Assembly (NCBI RefSeq): GCF_030818255.1
Contig: NZ_JAUTAG010000001.1
Span: 62,001 to 126,000 of the forward strand
DNA: 64,000 nt
Direction of reading: 5' to 3'
Source: Microbacterium sp. SORGH_AS_0969
Lineage (GTDB): Bacteria; Actinomycetota; Actinomycetes; Actinomycetales; Microbacteriaceae
Made by a program: the position numbers and the translations under genes. Every line of letters starts with the position of its first letter. Position 1 is the stretch's first letter. Positions 32,173 to 40,205 of the stretch are shown here, piece by piece. The notes beneath the pieces were generated by a model, which had not been told where the DNA came from, did not search any database, and saw nothing but the letters and a program-made list of their open reading frames with translations.

Positions 32173-33837
32173 TTACATCCGCTCCGGAGCCGAGACGCCG
32201 AGCAGGGTCAGTCCGTTGCGCAGGACCTGGCCGGTCGCGTCGTTCAGCCAGAGGCGCGTGCGGTGCACGGGCTCGATCGGCGCGTCGCCGAGCGGGATCA
32301 CGCGGCAGTTGTCGTACCAGCGGTGGTAGAGGCCGGCGACCTCTTCGAGGTAGCGGGCGATGCGGTGCGGCTCGCGGACATCCGCGGCGTGGGCGACGAC
32401 GCGCGGGTACTCCTGCAGGGCGCCGAGCAGGGCCGACTCCGTCTCGTGGTCGAGCAGCTCGGGAGCGAACTCGGAACGATCGACACCGGATGCCGCGGCG
32501 TTGCGCGCGACGTTGTGCGTCCGGGCGTGGGCGTACTGCACGTAGAAGACGGGGTTGTCGTTCGTGCGCTTCTGCAGCACGTCGAGGTCGATGTCGAGGT
32601 TCGAATCGGCCGAGCTGCGCGTGAGGGCGTAGCGGGCGGCATCCACTCCGACGATCTCGACGAGGTCCTCGAGGGTGACGACCGTTCCGGCGCGCTTGGA
32701 CATGCGCATCGGCTGGCCGTCGCGCACGAGGTTGACCATCTGGCCGATGAGCACCTGCAGGTTCACGTTCGGCACGTCGCCGAAGGCGGCGCACATCGCC
32801 ATCAGCCGCTGCACGTAGCCGTGGTGGTCGGCGCCGAGCATGATGATGCAACGGTTGAAGCCGCGCTCGCGCTTATCGAGGTAGTACGCCAGGTCACCCG
32901 AGATGTACGCGGGCTGTCCGTCGGACTTGATGATGACGCGGTCTTTGTCGTCGCCGAACTCGGTCGAGCGCAGCCAGGTGGCGCCGTCGGCTTCGAAGAT
33001 GTGCCCGAGCTCGCGCAGGCGCGCGACGGCGCGCTCGACCGCACCGGAGTTGTGCAGATCGTTCTCGTGGAAGTAGACGTCGAAGTCGACGCCGAACTCG
33101 TGCAGCGACTGCTTGATCTCGTCGAACATGAAGTTGACGCCGAGCTCGCGAAACGCCTCTTGCTTGGCATCCTTGTCGAGGGCGTCGATGTCTCCGTCGT
33201 ACGCCTCGGCGACGCGCTGGGCGATGTCGCCGATGTAGGCGCCGCCGTAGCCGTCTTCGGGAGTCGGGTCGCCCTGGTGAGCGGCGACGAGGCTGCGGGC
33301 GAACCGGTCGATCTGCGCGCCGTGGTCGTTGAAGTAGTACTCGCGGGTGACTTTCGCACCCTGCGACGAGAGGATGCGCGCGAGGGCGTCGCCGAGCGCC
33401 GCCCACCGCGTTCCGCCGAGGTGGATCGGACCCGTGGGGTTGGCGCTGACGAACTCGAGGTTGATGATCTCGTCGGCGCGACTGTTGTTCGTTCCGAACG
33501 CCGCGCCCTGCTCGACGATCGTCTTCGCGAGGGCGCCGGCGGCAGCCGCATCGAGTCGGATGTTGATGAACCCGGGGCCCGCGACCTCGACGCTCGCGAC
33601 ACCGTCGACGGATGCGAGGCCCTCGGCGATCTCGGCCGCGAACTCACGCGGGTTCGCGCCGACCACCTTCGCGAGCTTCATCGCGGCGTTGGAGGCCCAA
33701 TCGCCGTGGTCGCGGTTCTTCGGGCGCTCGAGGGGCAGGTCGGCGGCGCTGAGCCCGGCCGAGGACCCCTCTCGTCGCGCCTCCGCGAGCGGGACGATGA
33801 CGGCGAGCAGGGCAGCGGAGAGGGCAGCGGGATCCAT
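32173..33837 (-). CDS. argS: Arginyl-tRNA synthetase
   Basis: The 554-residue class I enzyme charges tRNA-Arg. The HIGH-type motif reads [10 protein letters not shown] and the KMSKS-type loop MSKRAGTVV; an N-terminal tRNA D-loop-binding domain and a C-terminal anticodon domain (DALR type, ending GVSAPERM) flank the catalytic fold. It heads the leftward argS-to-prfA series. A TAGAAT box ends nine bases before the ATG at 33835-33837, so its leader is very short. Confidence 0.97.
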   Translation of the reverse strand: MDPAALSAALLAVIVPLAEARREGSSAGLSAADLPLERPKNRDHGDWASNAAMKLAKVVGANPREFAAEIAEGLASVDGVASVEVAGPGFINIRLDAAAAGALAKTIVEQGAAFGTNNSRADEIINLEFVSANPTGPIHLGGTRWAALGDALARILSSQGAKVTREYYFNDHGAQIDRFARSLVAAHQGDPTPEDGYGGAYIGDIAQRVAEAYDGDIDALDKDAKQEAFRELGVNFMFDEIKQSLHEFGVDFDVYFHENDLHNSGAVERAVARLRELGHIFEADGATWLRSTEFGDDKDRVIIKSDGQPAYISGDLAYYLDKRERGFNRCIIMLGADHHGYVQRLMAMCAAFGDVPNVNLQVLIGQMVNLVRDGQPMRMSKRAGTVVTLEDLVEIVGVDAARYALTRSSADSNLDIDLDVLQKRTNDNPVFYVQYAHARTHNVARNAAASGVDRSEFAPELLDHETESALLGALQEYPRVVAHAADVREPHRIARYLEEVAGLYHRWYDNCRVIPLGDAPIEPVHRTRLWLNDATGQVLRNGLTLLGVSAPERM

Positions 33838-33846
33838 AGCCCCCCA

Positions 33847-33852
33847 ATTCTA
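33847..33852 (-). promoter_or_regulatory. Candidate -10 box of argS
   Basis: TAGAAT on the minus strand is followed by nine bases, TTGGGGGGC-like, and the argS ATG. It would produce an mRNA with an almost absent leader. The -35 is weak. Confidence 0.45.
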
Positions 33853-33983
33853 GGCGGCGCGGTCGGTCCCGCATGCCGGTCCATCTGCATGACCCGTGGG
33901 GCTGATGTCGCTCCGTGGGGCTCGTGGGACGACCTCGACCGCACCGATCATACAAATGGGCCCCGGTGCGGCGGTGGCGTGCG

Positions 33984-34793
33984 TCAGGCGATCTGCACCA
34001 GGGCTTCGTGGTCGTCGGGGGCCGTGACATCCGGGACCTCGTTCTCGAGGACCGCATCGACGTGCATGCGCTCGAGACCGACGTATCCGCCGTGGTAGCT
34101 GAGGAAGGCGCAGTCGGCGGCGTCACGCCCCGTTGCGATCCGGACGAGCGAGCGGCGGTCGGCGAGGCGGGTCGCGTCGACGGCGTACCACGCACCGTCG
34201 AGGTACGCCTCGGCGACCGCGTGGAAGTCCATCGGCTCGAGGCCGGGGGCGAAGCACGCCGCGTAGCGCGCGGGCATGTCCATCGCGCGCAGCAGGGCGA
34301 TCACGACGTGCGCGTAGTCGCGACACACTCCCTGACCGGTCATGAGCGTGGTCACCGCGCTGTCGGTACCGAGGCTGAGGCCGGGAGTGTAGGTCACCGT
34401 CGTCGCGACGAAGTTCGAGACCGCGGCGAGGAGGTCTGCCCCGGCGAGTCCGCGGAACTGCCGCCGCGCCTGCGCGAACACCTCGTCGGACTGGCAGTAG
34501 CGACTGGGGCGGAGGTAGGTGATCGTCTCGAGGTCGCTCGTGCGCGGAGTCTGCGACGGCCCCTGCACGACCGCGTCGTACCGTACCGAGAGCGGCCCCT
34601 GCTCGGCGGTGAGCCTGTGCAGACGGCTGCCGGACTGGTCGACGATCTCGGTCGGGGTATAGAGGCGATCACCCTGCGAGAAGGTCAGGTTCTCGCTCGC
34701 GAGGGGCACGCCCTGCGCGGCGGTGATCTGGAAGATGAGGTCGACGGACGCCCCCAGATCGAGGTCGAGTTCAGCGGTCACCCGGCGCGGCAC
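33984..34793 (-). CDS. Transglutaminase-like superfamily protein
   Basis: The 269-residue soluble protein has a beta-strand N-terminal domain and a transglutaminase-like core with the catalytic triad visible: Cys in TGQGVCRDYAHVV, His in MDFHAVAEAYLDG and Asp in YAVDATRLA. Family members act as proteases or peptide-modifying enzymes; substrate unknown. The start is taken as GTG at 34791-34793; a second in-frame GTG four codons later is equally possible. A hairpin with an 8-base stem (33939-33971) follows the gene. Confidence 0.82.
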   Translation of the reverse strand: MPRRVTAELDLDLGASVDLIFQITAAQGVPLASENLTFSQGDRLYTPTEIVDQSGSRLHRLTAEQGPLSVRYDAVVQGPSQTPRTSDLETITYLRPSRYCQSDEVFAQARRQFRGLAGADLLAAVSNFVATTVTYTPGLSLGTDSAVTTLMTGQGVCRDYAHVVIALLRAMDMPARYAACFAPGLEPMDFHAVAEAYLDGAWYAVDATRLADRRSLVRIATGRDAADCAFLSYHGGYVGLERMHVDAVLENEVPDVTAPDDHEALVQIA

Positions 34794-34849
34794 CGAGCAA
34801 TCCTCGCACGCCGCGGGGGTGGTTCGGTCCGCGGCGCGGGAAGACGTCG

Positions 34850-35341
34850 TCAGCCGTCCTTCTTGCCGGGGCCTCCCCCGTTTCCCGGGCCCTGATCGTC
34901 CTTGCCCGGGCCCTTGCCCTTGCCGTTGTCGCCCGGGCCCTGATCACCCGGGTTCGCGGGCGCCTGGTCGTCCGATGACCCGTCGTCCGAGATGCTCGGC
35001 TGCTCCTCGGGCGTCGGTTCCGTCGTGGGCTCGGGCGTGGGCTCGGGCGTAGGCGTCGGCGCCAAGGACGTCAGATCGGCGCGGACGGTCGCGATCCTGT
35101 CGAGGATCGCGGCTGCCTCCTCGGCAGACAGCTCGCCGGCATCACGACGGGCCGTCACCTCCGCCTCGAGCGCGTCGAGAGTGGCGAGGGCGGATGCGTA
35201 GTCGCCGGCCGAGGCCTGATCGGCGACGGTGCGAACGGTGCTCTGCCACGCGGTCGGCTCGGTGGCCGGCGGCGTGCATCCGGCGAGCGCGACGGTGATC
35301 GCGACAAGGACCCCGACCACGGGGAGCACACGACGCCTCAC
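34850..35341 (-). CDS. Lipoprotein with helical core and Gly/Lys/Pro-rich tail
   Basis: The 163-residue product has a lipoprotein signal, RRRVLPVVGVLVAITVALAGC, with lipobox LAGC at about 22-25. The next 70 residues are helical and acidic; from about residue 97 the chain is a low-complexity tail: TPTPEPTPEPTTEPTPE, then repeats of GDQGPGDNGKGKGPGKDDQG type. It would be anchored on the outer membrane face with the tail reaching into the wall. The GTG start overlaps the stop of the kinase gene by four bases, so the two are translationally coupled. Function unknown. Confidence 0.8.
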   Translation of the reverse strand: MRRRVLPVVGVLVAITVALAGCTPPATEPTAWQSTVRTVADQASAGDYASALATLDALEAEVTARRDAGELSAEEAAAILDRIATVRADLTSLAPTPTPEPTPEPTTEPTPEEQPSISDDGSSDDQAPANPGDQGPGDNGKGKGPGKDDQGPGNGGGPGKKDG

Positions 35342-36477
35342 GGCCCGACCTCCGTCCAGAGGTCGCTGAGATGCTGGTCGAGCGGAGCGGGCAGCGCGGG
35401 CAGGTCGGGCGTGGCGCTCGCGGGCGAACCGTTCAGCGCGACGGCGGCGGCCGTGCCACCGCCGACGAGGAGGACGGCGATGACGGATGCCACGATCGCG
35501 GCGCGGCGCGAGATCCGCCGCCGCGGCTTGTCGAAGACACGGGTGGGCGGGGGCTCCTCCGGCAGGACACGGGTGGGCGACTCGCCCGTCGCCCCGCAAA
35601 CCGCTGTCCGCGCGGCGCTGGGCACCGGCACCTCGGACAGGGAGCGGAGGGCGACGATGAGGCCGGCGGCATCCGGGCGCTCGGCGGGATCCCCCGCCGT
35701 CATCCGTTCGAGGACGTCGCGCCACGCGTCGGGGATTCGCGCGGGGATCTCCGGCGCCGCGACGAGACGGGCGGCGAGCGCTTCGTGCGGCGTCCGTCCC
35801 GCGAAGGGGCGCGCGCCGGTCAGGGCTTCCAGCAGAACGAGCCCGAGGGAGTAGACGTCGCTCGCCGGAGCAGCCGGCATCCCGCGTGCCTGTTCGGGGC
35901 TCAGGTAGGCAGCCGTCCCGACGACCGTCTCCGCCCGGGTCAGGCGCGTGGCTCCCACGAGCGACGCGATGCCGAAGTCGGCGAGCGTGGCTCGCGGTTT
36001 CTCCCCGGGGTGGGCGGCGAGACGGATGAGGATGTTCGAGGGTTTGACGTCGCGGTGCACGATCCCGCGCGCGTGGATCACCGCGAACGCCTCGGCGATC
36101 TCGACGCCGGTGCGGGCGACGTCTTCGGCTGACATCGGTCCGCGGGCGATGAGATCGGTGAGGGTGGGACCCGCGATGAGCTCCATCGACAGGTACGCGG
36201 GAGTCGTCGCCAGGCGCGCGTCGTAGAGCGTCACGAGCGAGGGGTGCGACAGCGAGGCGAGCAGGCGGATCTCGGAGCGCACGCGCGCGGCATCCGAGGG
36301 GTCTGCTCCCTCACCGTCGATGACCTTGAGGGCGACGGTCCGGCCGAGGGACGTGTCGACCGCTTCATAGACGCGCGCGTAACCACCCTGTCCGAGGACG
36401 CGCCCCAGGCGATAGCGGCCGTCGAAGAGGTTCTCGGCGGACGCGTCGTACGGCGCGGTGGGAATCGATTCGGTCAT
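35338..36477 (-). CDS. Hanks-type serine/threonine protein kinase, no PASTA domains
   Basis: The 379-residue protein has a complete kinase domain (about 20-285): glycine loop GQGGYARVYEA, catalytic Lys51 in VALKVI, HRDVKPSN at 141-148 with Asp143, and DFG at 167-169. A juxtamembrane segment rich in Pro, Thr and Arg leads to one membrane helix (AAIVASVIAVLLVGGGTAAA) and a short external tail of about 40 residues without PASTA repeats. It would sit in the membrane and phosphorylate cytoplasmic proteins. It is coupled to the lipoprotein gene, which could be its external partner (inference). Confidence 0.93.
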   Translation of the reverse strand: MTESIPTAPYDASAENLFDGRYRLGRVLGQGGYARVYEAVDTSLGRTVALKVIDGEGADPSDAARVRSEIRLLASLSHPSLVTLYDARLATTPAYLSMELIAGPTLTDLIARGPMSAEDVARTGVEIAEAFAVIHARGIVHRDVKPSNILIRLAAHPGEKPRATLADFGIASLVGATRLTRAETVVGTAAYLSPEQARGMPAAPASDVYSLGLVLLEALTGARPFAGRTPHEALAARLVAAPEIPARIPDAWRDVLERMTAGDPAERPDAAGLIVALRSLSEVPVPSAARTAVCGATGESPTRVLPEEPPPTRVFDKPRRRISRRAAIVASVIAVLLVGGGTAAAVALNGSPASATPDLPALPAPLDQHLSDLWTEVGP

Positions 36478-36486
36478 CTTGGCTCT

Positions 36487-36506
36487 CTCGGGGCGGGGAC
36501 CCCGAG
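36487..36506 (-). terminator. Small hairpin after the DUF6458-type gene
   Basis: CTCGGGG and CCCCGAG form a 7-base-pair stem with a 6-base loop just after the leftward stop at 36511 and before the kinase start. It is short and has no T-run, so its role is uncertain. Confidence 0.4.
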
Positions 36507-36510
36507 GGTC

Positions 36511-36765
36511 TCACACGAGGTCGTCGTTCGAGGAGCGCGTCGTCGAGCGCGTGACCTGCGCTCCCCCGACTCCTTCGGTGCGGGTCACCGTGTCGGTCTG
36601 CCGACGACGAACGAGGAGCACGATCCCGATGAGGAAGACGACGACGCCCGCCCCCATCATGATGTAGCCGATCATGCTGAGGTTCACGAAGTCGTTCGGG
36701 AGGTTGACCGCGAAAGCGAGGATGGCGCCGATGACGAACAGCGCGATGCCGGCTCCGATGCTCAT
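36511..36765 (-). CDS. DUF6458-type small membrane protein
   Basis: The 84-residue product has two membrane helices, MSIGAGIALFVIGAILAFAV (start to 20) and about 29-52 (IGYIMMGAGVVVFLIGIVLL), then RRRQTD and a polar Thr/Ser-rich tail with TRSTTRSSNDD. The pattern fits the actinobacterial DUF6458 family, whose function is unknown. The ATG is preceded by a GAAAGGAGC-type ribosome binding site. It lies 33 bases ahead of the kinase gene and may be cotranscribed. Confidence 0.8.
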   Translation of the reverse strand: MSIGAGIALFVIGAILAFAVNLPNDFVNLSMIGYIMMGAGVVVFLIGIVLLVRRRQTDTVTRTEGVGGAQVTRSTTRSSNDDLV

Positions 36766-36902
36766 GGCAGGCTCCTTTCAAGAGTTCCCCCAGCATCCCA
36801 ATGCCCGGCCGAATCGCGGAGAGGTCTTGACAACGCCCACTCGCGCATTTTCACCCTCGCGCGACTTATCGCCCGGCGAGTTGGGCGCCGCGGCGGTGGG
36901 GA

Positions 36903-36908
36903 CAGACT
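36903..36908 (+). promoter_or_regulatory. Candidate -10 box of the P-loop/PqqD-like gene
   Basis: CAGACT ends seven bases before the GTG at 36916. A TTGGGC 16 bases upstream could serve as -35. A leaderless transcript is predicted and no ribosome binding site precedes the GTG. Confidence 0.4.
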
Positions 36909-36915
36909 GACGCCC

Positions 36916-37995
36916 GTGCCGAGCCCTCTGACCACGTTCGACGTCGACGCGCTCGGGGTCACCGTCCGGATCGACGTCTCGAGCTTCTCGCCGACCGACC
37001 GCGATCTGCTCGCTGGAGGGTGGTCGGGCGCTCGCTCGAGCAGAGGCGCGGAGCCCGCGTCCGTCGTACGGTGCCGCGCGGATCTGCCCCTCGACGCGGC
37101 CGCCGCCGATCTCACGACACGAGTGACGCTCGCCGCCCTCTCGGCACGCCGGGGCGAGCTCTGGATGGTCCACGCCGGCGCCGTCGCCGACGAGCGCGGG
37201 AGGGTCGTGCTCTTCTCCGGCCGTTCGGGCATGGGCAAGACCACGCTCATGTCGCGCCTCGCGCGAGAGCTCGCCTACGTCACCGACGAGAGCGTCGGCG
37301 TGACCGCCGACGGAACCGTGCTGCCGTACCGGAAGCCTCTCTCGGTCATCGTCGGCGCCGGAGCCAAACACCAGCTCCCGCCGAGGAGTCTCGGCCTCCG
37401 CGACCTGCCGTCGACACCACTGCGCCTGCACGCGATCGTCGTCCTCGACCGCGACGAGGCCGCCGCCGTCCCCGGACTCGATCCGCTGGACATGACGGAT
37501 GCCATCGCCGCGATCGCCCCGCAGTGCAGCTACCTCTCCGAGCTCGATGCACCGTTGGCGACGCTGCTGGGCCACATCGAGAGCGTCGGTGGGCCCCTCC
37601 GCCTGCGCTACCGCGAGGCGGAGGACGCTCTGCCTCTGATCCGCGACCTTCTCGCGTCACCCCCGCGTGACGCGATCTCGACGCTCGAGCGCACGGCGAT
37701 CGTCCCGGCGTCTGCCACCCAGGGTTACGCGCGGACACCGGCTCTGGATGCCATCACCCTCGCCGACGGCCGGCTCGCCGTGCTGCGACGCAGCGGAGAG
37801 GGCGGGAGTTCCGTCCACGTCCTCGACGGCATCGGGCCCACGCTCTGGCGGGCGGCGAGCGGTGTGACGCTGGACGACCTGGTGGCCGCCGCGGTGCGTG
37901 CGCACGGCAACCCGGCCGGCGGAGACGCGCGCAGCGCCGTGCGCGCGACCCTCGACGAGCTTCGCGCCGAAGGACTCATCGAGTATCGGACCTGA
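36916..37995 (+). CDS. HPr-kinase-like P-loop protein fused to a PqqD-like C-terminal domain
   Basis: About 359 residues. The middle has an HPr-kinase-type phosphate-binding site: WMVHAGAV at 83-90 followed by LFSGRSGMGKTTLMSRL with P-loop GRSGMGKT at 102-109. The last 90 residues resemble PqqD-type peptide-binding domains: a small beta sheet, VLDGIGPTLWRAASGVTLDD, then a helical part ending LDELRAEGLIEYRT. PqqD-like domains bind leader peptides in RiPP pathways, and HprK-like kinases phosphorylate some lasso peptides, but no precursor, cyclase or protease gene is visible nearby. The start is inferred from the -10 spacing and lack of similarity upstream. Substrate unknown. Confidence 0.7.
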   Translation: MPSPLTTFDVDALGVTVRIDVSSFSPTDRDLLAGGWSGARSSRGAEPASVVRCRADLPLDAAAADLTTRVTLAALSARRGELWMVHAGAVADERGRVVLFSGRSGMGKTTLMSRLARELAYVTDESVGVTADGTVLPYRKPLSVIVGAGAKHQLPPRSLGLRDLPSTPLRLHAIVVLDRDEAAAVPGLDPLDMTDAIAAIAPQCSYLSELDAPLATLLGHIESVGGPLRLRYREAEDALPLIRDLLASPPRDAISTLERTAIVPASATQGYARTPALDAITLADGRLAVLRRSGEGGSSVHVLDGIGPTLWRAASGVTLDDLVAAAVRAHGNPAGGDARSAVRATLDELRAEGLIEYRT

Positions 37996-38062
37996 GTCGA
38001 TCAGGTTGGTGAGAACGGGTCGACGGACGGGTGAATCGGCCCTGACCCTCGTCTGGGCGACG

Positions 38063-38347
38063 TTACGCGATTACAAGGGGCTGGACGTCGTGGGTCTTGC
38101 CGTCGAGCTCGCGGGCCAGGTCGTAGTTGGTCTGCATAGCCATCCAGGCGCGTGCGGTTCCGACGCCCGCACGCTCGAGGCGGATCGCAAGGTTCGGGCT
38201 CACCCCGGAATGTCCATGGATGACACGGCTGAGGGTGACACGGGCGACACCGAGGCGCGCAGCCGCCTCGGCGACGGTGAGGTCGAGTTCGCCGAGTACG
38301 TCCTCCCCGATGATCTCTCCGGGGTGCGGCGGGTGCTTCATTATCAT
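38063..38347 (-). CDS. HigA-family antitoxin-like HTH protein, toxin not found
   Basis: The 94-residue protein starts MIMKHPPHPGEIIGEDVL, the HigA signature, followed by an XRE helix-turn-helix (LTVAEAAARLGVARVTLSRVIHG) and RLERAGVGTARAWMAMQTNYDLARE. In complete systems HigB precedes higA and degrades mRNA on the ribosome. Here the ATG at 38345-38347 has an AAGGAGG five bases upstream, but the space before it is only about 107 bases before a tRNA gene and holds no toxin frame. It may be a solitary regulator or a remnant of a module. Confidence 0.85.
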   Translation of the reverse strand: MIMKHPPHPGEIIGEDVLGELDLTVAEAAARLGVARVTLSRVIHGHSGVSPNLAIRLERAGVGTARAWMAMQTNYDLARELDGKTHDVQPLVIA

Positions 38348-38454
38348 GCGGTCCTCCTTCAGTCCGCGGGTCGAGGCGAGCCCGACCACCTCACCCGGGT
38401 GATAGCTCAGCAGACAACGAAGGCCGCCATCAGCGACCGCGGCCTTACTTGGTG

Positions 38455-38527
38455 TGCCCCCGACAGGAATCGAACCTGCGACCTTTGGTACCGGAAACCA
38501 ACGCTCTATCCCCTGAGCTACGGAGGC
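38455..38527 (-). tRNA. tRNA-Arg, anticodon CCG
   Basis: The 73-base gene folds as a full cloverleaf on the minus strand: acceptor GCCTCCG pairs with CGGGGGC, anticodon stem TTGGT/ACCAA encloses loop TTCCGGT with anticodon CCG (reads CGG), and the T arm is GCAGGTTCGATTCCTGT-like. The CCA end is not encoded. It reads towards the HigA-like gene, which lies about 108 bases past its 3' end. Confidence 0.95.
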
Positions 38528-38643
38528 GGACGGTCAAGGTTATCACCGCGCCGCGACCGCACCCGACGCCCCGGGCCGGGCGGACCGCACCCGACCCCGC
38601 GGGGCCGGAGCGACCCGCGCGGCGCCGGGGCGCGGCATCCGAA

Positions 38644-38817
38644 TCACTCGTCGCCGATGACGCCGATCCCGGTCGCCTGGTGGTCGACGTTCGGGTCGTC
38701 CTTCGTCGGGGCCTTCGACGCCTCGTCGGGGTCGTTCTCCTGGCTCGGCTTGACCGTGGGGTCGTCGCCGAGGTCGGCCGCGTCGTCGGCGGGTGCGGAG
38801 TTCTGGGGGTCGCTCAT
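38644..38817 (-). CDS. Small acidic disordered protein
   Basis: The 57-residue frame begins MSDPQNSAPADDAADLGDD and ends DHQATGIGVIGDE. It is highly acidic, lacks hydrophobic core residues and is predicted to be disordered. GAGAGGA lies five bases before the ATG at 38815-38817, and codons are G/C-ended at third positions, which supports translation. Similar acidic small genes occur at 47097, 47313 and 52880. Function unknown. Confidence 0.7.
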   Translation of the reverse strand: MSDPQNSAPADDAADLGDDPTVKPSQENDPDEASKAPTKDDPNVDHQATGIGVIGDE

Positions 38818-38900
38818 GGCATTCCTCTCGTCGCGTGTGCGTCCAGCCTGGCAAGGAGGCCGCGGGCGCTGCAGAGGCTTGACCGAGGGCGCGGCCGGGC

Positions 38901-39350
38901 CTATCGGCCGAACAGCGCCCGCACGCGACGGCCGAGAGACGGGGTGAGCACGACCGCGCGGCCGTTGACGTCGACGGTCACCGACGTCGCGCCGAACATC
39001 CCCGCGGGGACGGGGACCGCATCGCCGCGGACGTACGCCTCGGCCACGTCGACGTAGACGGCCAGGAGGCGGGCGCTCTCATCTTTCGACGAGGTGGCGT
39101 CGACGAGCTGCATACGGTGGCCGGTGTCGGTCTTGACCGAGAACCAGCGCGATCCCGGCGTCGAGACGACCGCCCAGCGCGCCCCGCGGGCGAAACGCGC
39201 ATGTGCGGCCCCGTCGCGCAGGTCCGTGGTCACCTCGAGGTCGGTGTGGGCCAAGGCGAAGACCTCGAGCATGGCCAGAGCCTCGGCCGCGGTGACGTAA
39301 TCGCCGCGGTCGGCGCTCAGGCCACCCCACTCAAATCTGCGCTCGCCCAT
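38901..39350 (-). CDS. Hypothetical protein
   Basis: The 149-residue protein begins MGERRFEWGGLSADRGDYVT. It looks like a compact alpha/beta cytoplasmic domain: a helix with TAAEALAMLEVFALAHTD, then strands (EVTTDLRDGAAHARFARGARW, STPGSRWFSVKTD), a helix with SARLLAVYVDVAEAYVRGD and closing strands. A GGGAGGG is just before the ATG at 39348-39350. I do not recognise the family. It is divergent from the DUF5684 paralogue gene. Confidence 0.7.
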   Translation of the reverse strand: MGERRFEWGGLSADRGDYVTAAEALAMLEVFALAHTDLEVTTDLRDGAAHARFARGARWAVVSTPGSRWFSVKTDTGHRMQLVDATSSKDESARLLAVYVDVAEAYVRGDAVPVPAGMFGATSVTVDVNGRAVVLTPSLGRRVRALFGR

Positions 39351-39452
39351 GTCCCTCCCCGACTCGCGTTCCCCGAGCGTAACCCCGACGCCGGGCAGGA
39401 CGGCGGGGCTCGGCATCCGGATATGAAAGCTGAGCGGAAGCTGAGAGACCTC

Positions 39453-39458
39453 TACGAT
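39453..39458 (+). promoter_or_regulatory. Candidate -10 box of the second DUF5684-type gene
   Basis: TACGAT is followed by six bases (gagcgc) and the ATG at 39465, predicting a leaderless mRNA. Confidence 0.4.
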
Positions 39459-39464
39459 GAGCGC

Positions 39465-39854
39465 ATGCTGACTTCGAGCCCGTCCATCACCGACCAGACC
39501 TCGATCTTCGCGCTGAGCGCGACCAACTCGCTCATCGGCCTCGCCGTCTACGTGCTGCTCGTCGTGGCGCTGTGGCGCGTGTTCACCAAGGCCGGGTACC
39601 CGGGGTGGCTCGCGATCATCCCGATCGTGAACGTCATCTTCCTGACGAAGATCGCGGGATTCTCGGGCTGGTTCGCACTGCTGTACATCATCCCGATCGT
39701 CGGGTTCGTGTTCTACATCATCGTGTCGATCCGCATCGGCCGCGCCTTCGGCCACGGCTGGTTCTTCTCGATCGTGCTGCTGGTGCTGCTGCACATCATC
39801 GGGTACCTGATTCTCGCCTTCAGCAGCGACACATACCGCGCTGAGCGCATCTGA
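39465..39854 (+). CDS. DUF5684-type membrane protein, short paralogue
   Basis: The 129-residue protein has about four membrane helices: AVYVLLVVALWRVFTKAGYP, IIPIVNVIFLTKIAG, ALLYIIPIVGFVFYIIVS and SIVLLVLLHIIGYLILAF. It aligns by eye with the gene at 5311-6015 (helix, Phe-x-x-Ala-Gly turn, IPI/VN helix, arginine-containing loop before RIGRAFGHGW), but lacks the proline-rich tail. Start: ATG six bases after TACGAT; an earlier in-frame ATG at 39423 exists but adds a polar stretch. Function unknown. Confidence 0.8.
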   Translation: MLTSSPSITDQTSIFALSATNSLIGLAVYVLLVVALWRVFTKAGYPGWLAIIPIVNVIFLTKIAGFSGWFALLYIIPIVGFVFYIIVSIRIGRAFGHGWFFSIVLLVLLHIIGYLILAFSSDTYRAERI

Positions 39855-39876
39855 TCCCGATCGGGATGCCGAGGCG

Positions 39877-39918
39877 GAGGGCCCCGACGAACGCACGCCC
39901 GCGGTCGTCGGGGCCCTC
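39877..39918. terminator. Bidirectional hairpin terminator
   Basis: GAGGGCCCCGACGA and its exact complement form a 14-base-pair stem with a 14-base loop in the 81-base gap between the converging genes ending at 39854 and 39936. Confidence 0.75.
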
Positions 39919-39935
39919 GCGGTCTCGGGCCCGCG

Positions 39936-40205
39936 TCAGGCGTGACGCAGGCGATCGTCGGGGTGCAGGCTGCGCAAGCGGACCGACCCCTCGACGATCG
40001 CCCGCAGCGCCCGCGGGCTGAGCTCGAGCTCGGCCGAGACACGATCGAGCCCCGCCCCCGACGACACGGCCGACCGCAGCGCCGCCTCGGCATCTCGCGC
40101 GGCGTCGTCGACGTCGGCGGACGTACTCGCGACGAACGCGGCGAGCCGCGCCTGGGCGGCGCGGATCGCCGCGCGCTGGCGCTCGAGCGCACTCGCAGCG
40201 CTCAC
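39936..40205 (-). CDS. Small helical protein coupled to the MprF-like gene
   Basis: The 89-residue product is Ala-, Arg- and Glu-rich and mostly helical: ALERQRAAIRAAQARLAAF and DAARDAEAALRSAVSSGAG. The second half, LDRVSAELELSPRALRAIVEG, resembles a helix-turn-helix-type segment, so a nucleic-acid role is possible but not shown. GTG at 40203-40205 overlaps the stop of the upstream gene by four bases, so it is probably translated with it. Family not recognised. Confidence 0.6.
   Translation of the reverse strand: MSAASALERQRAAIRAAQARLAAFVASTSADVDDAARDAEAALRSAVSSGAGLDRVSAELELSPRALRAIVEGSVRLRSLHPDDRLRHA

Noticed and set aside
36244-36915. RiPP precursor peptide near the HprK/PqqD-like gene
   Set aside because: The adjacent 150-base gap holds no convincing short ORF with a ribosome binding site, and no other RiPP enzymes are nearby.
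38348-38454. Hidden HigB toxin upstream of higA
   Set aside because: The frame into higA reads through the tRNA gene and has no RelE/HigB motif; no start codon with a ribosome binding site was found.
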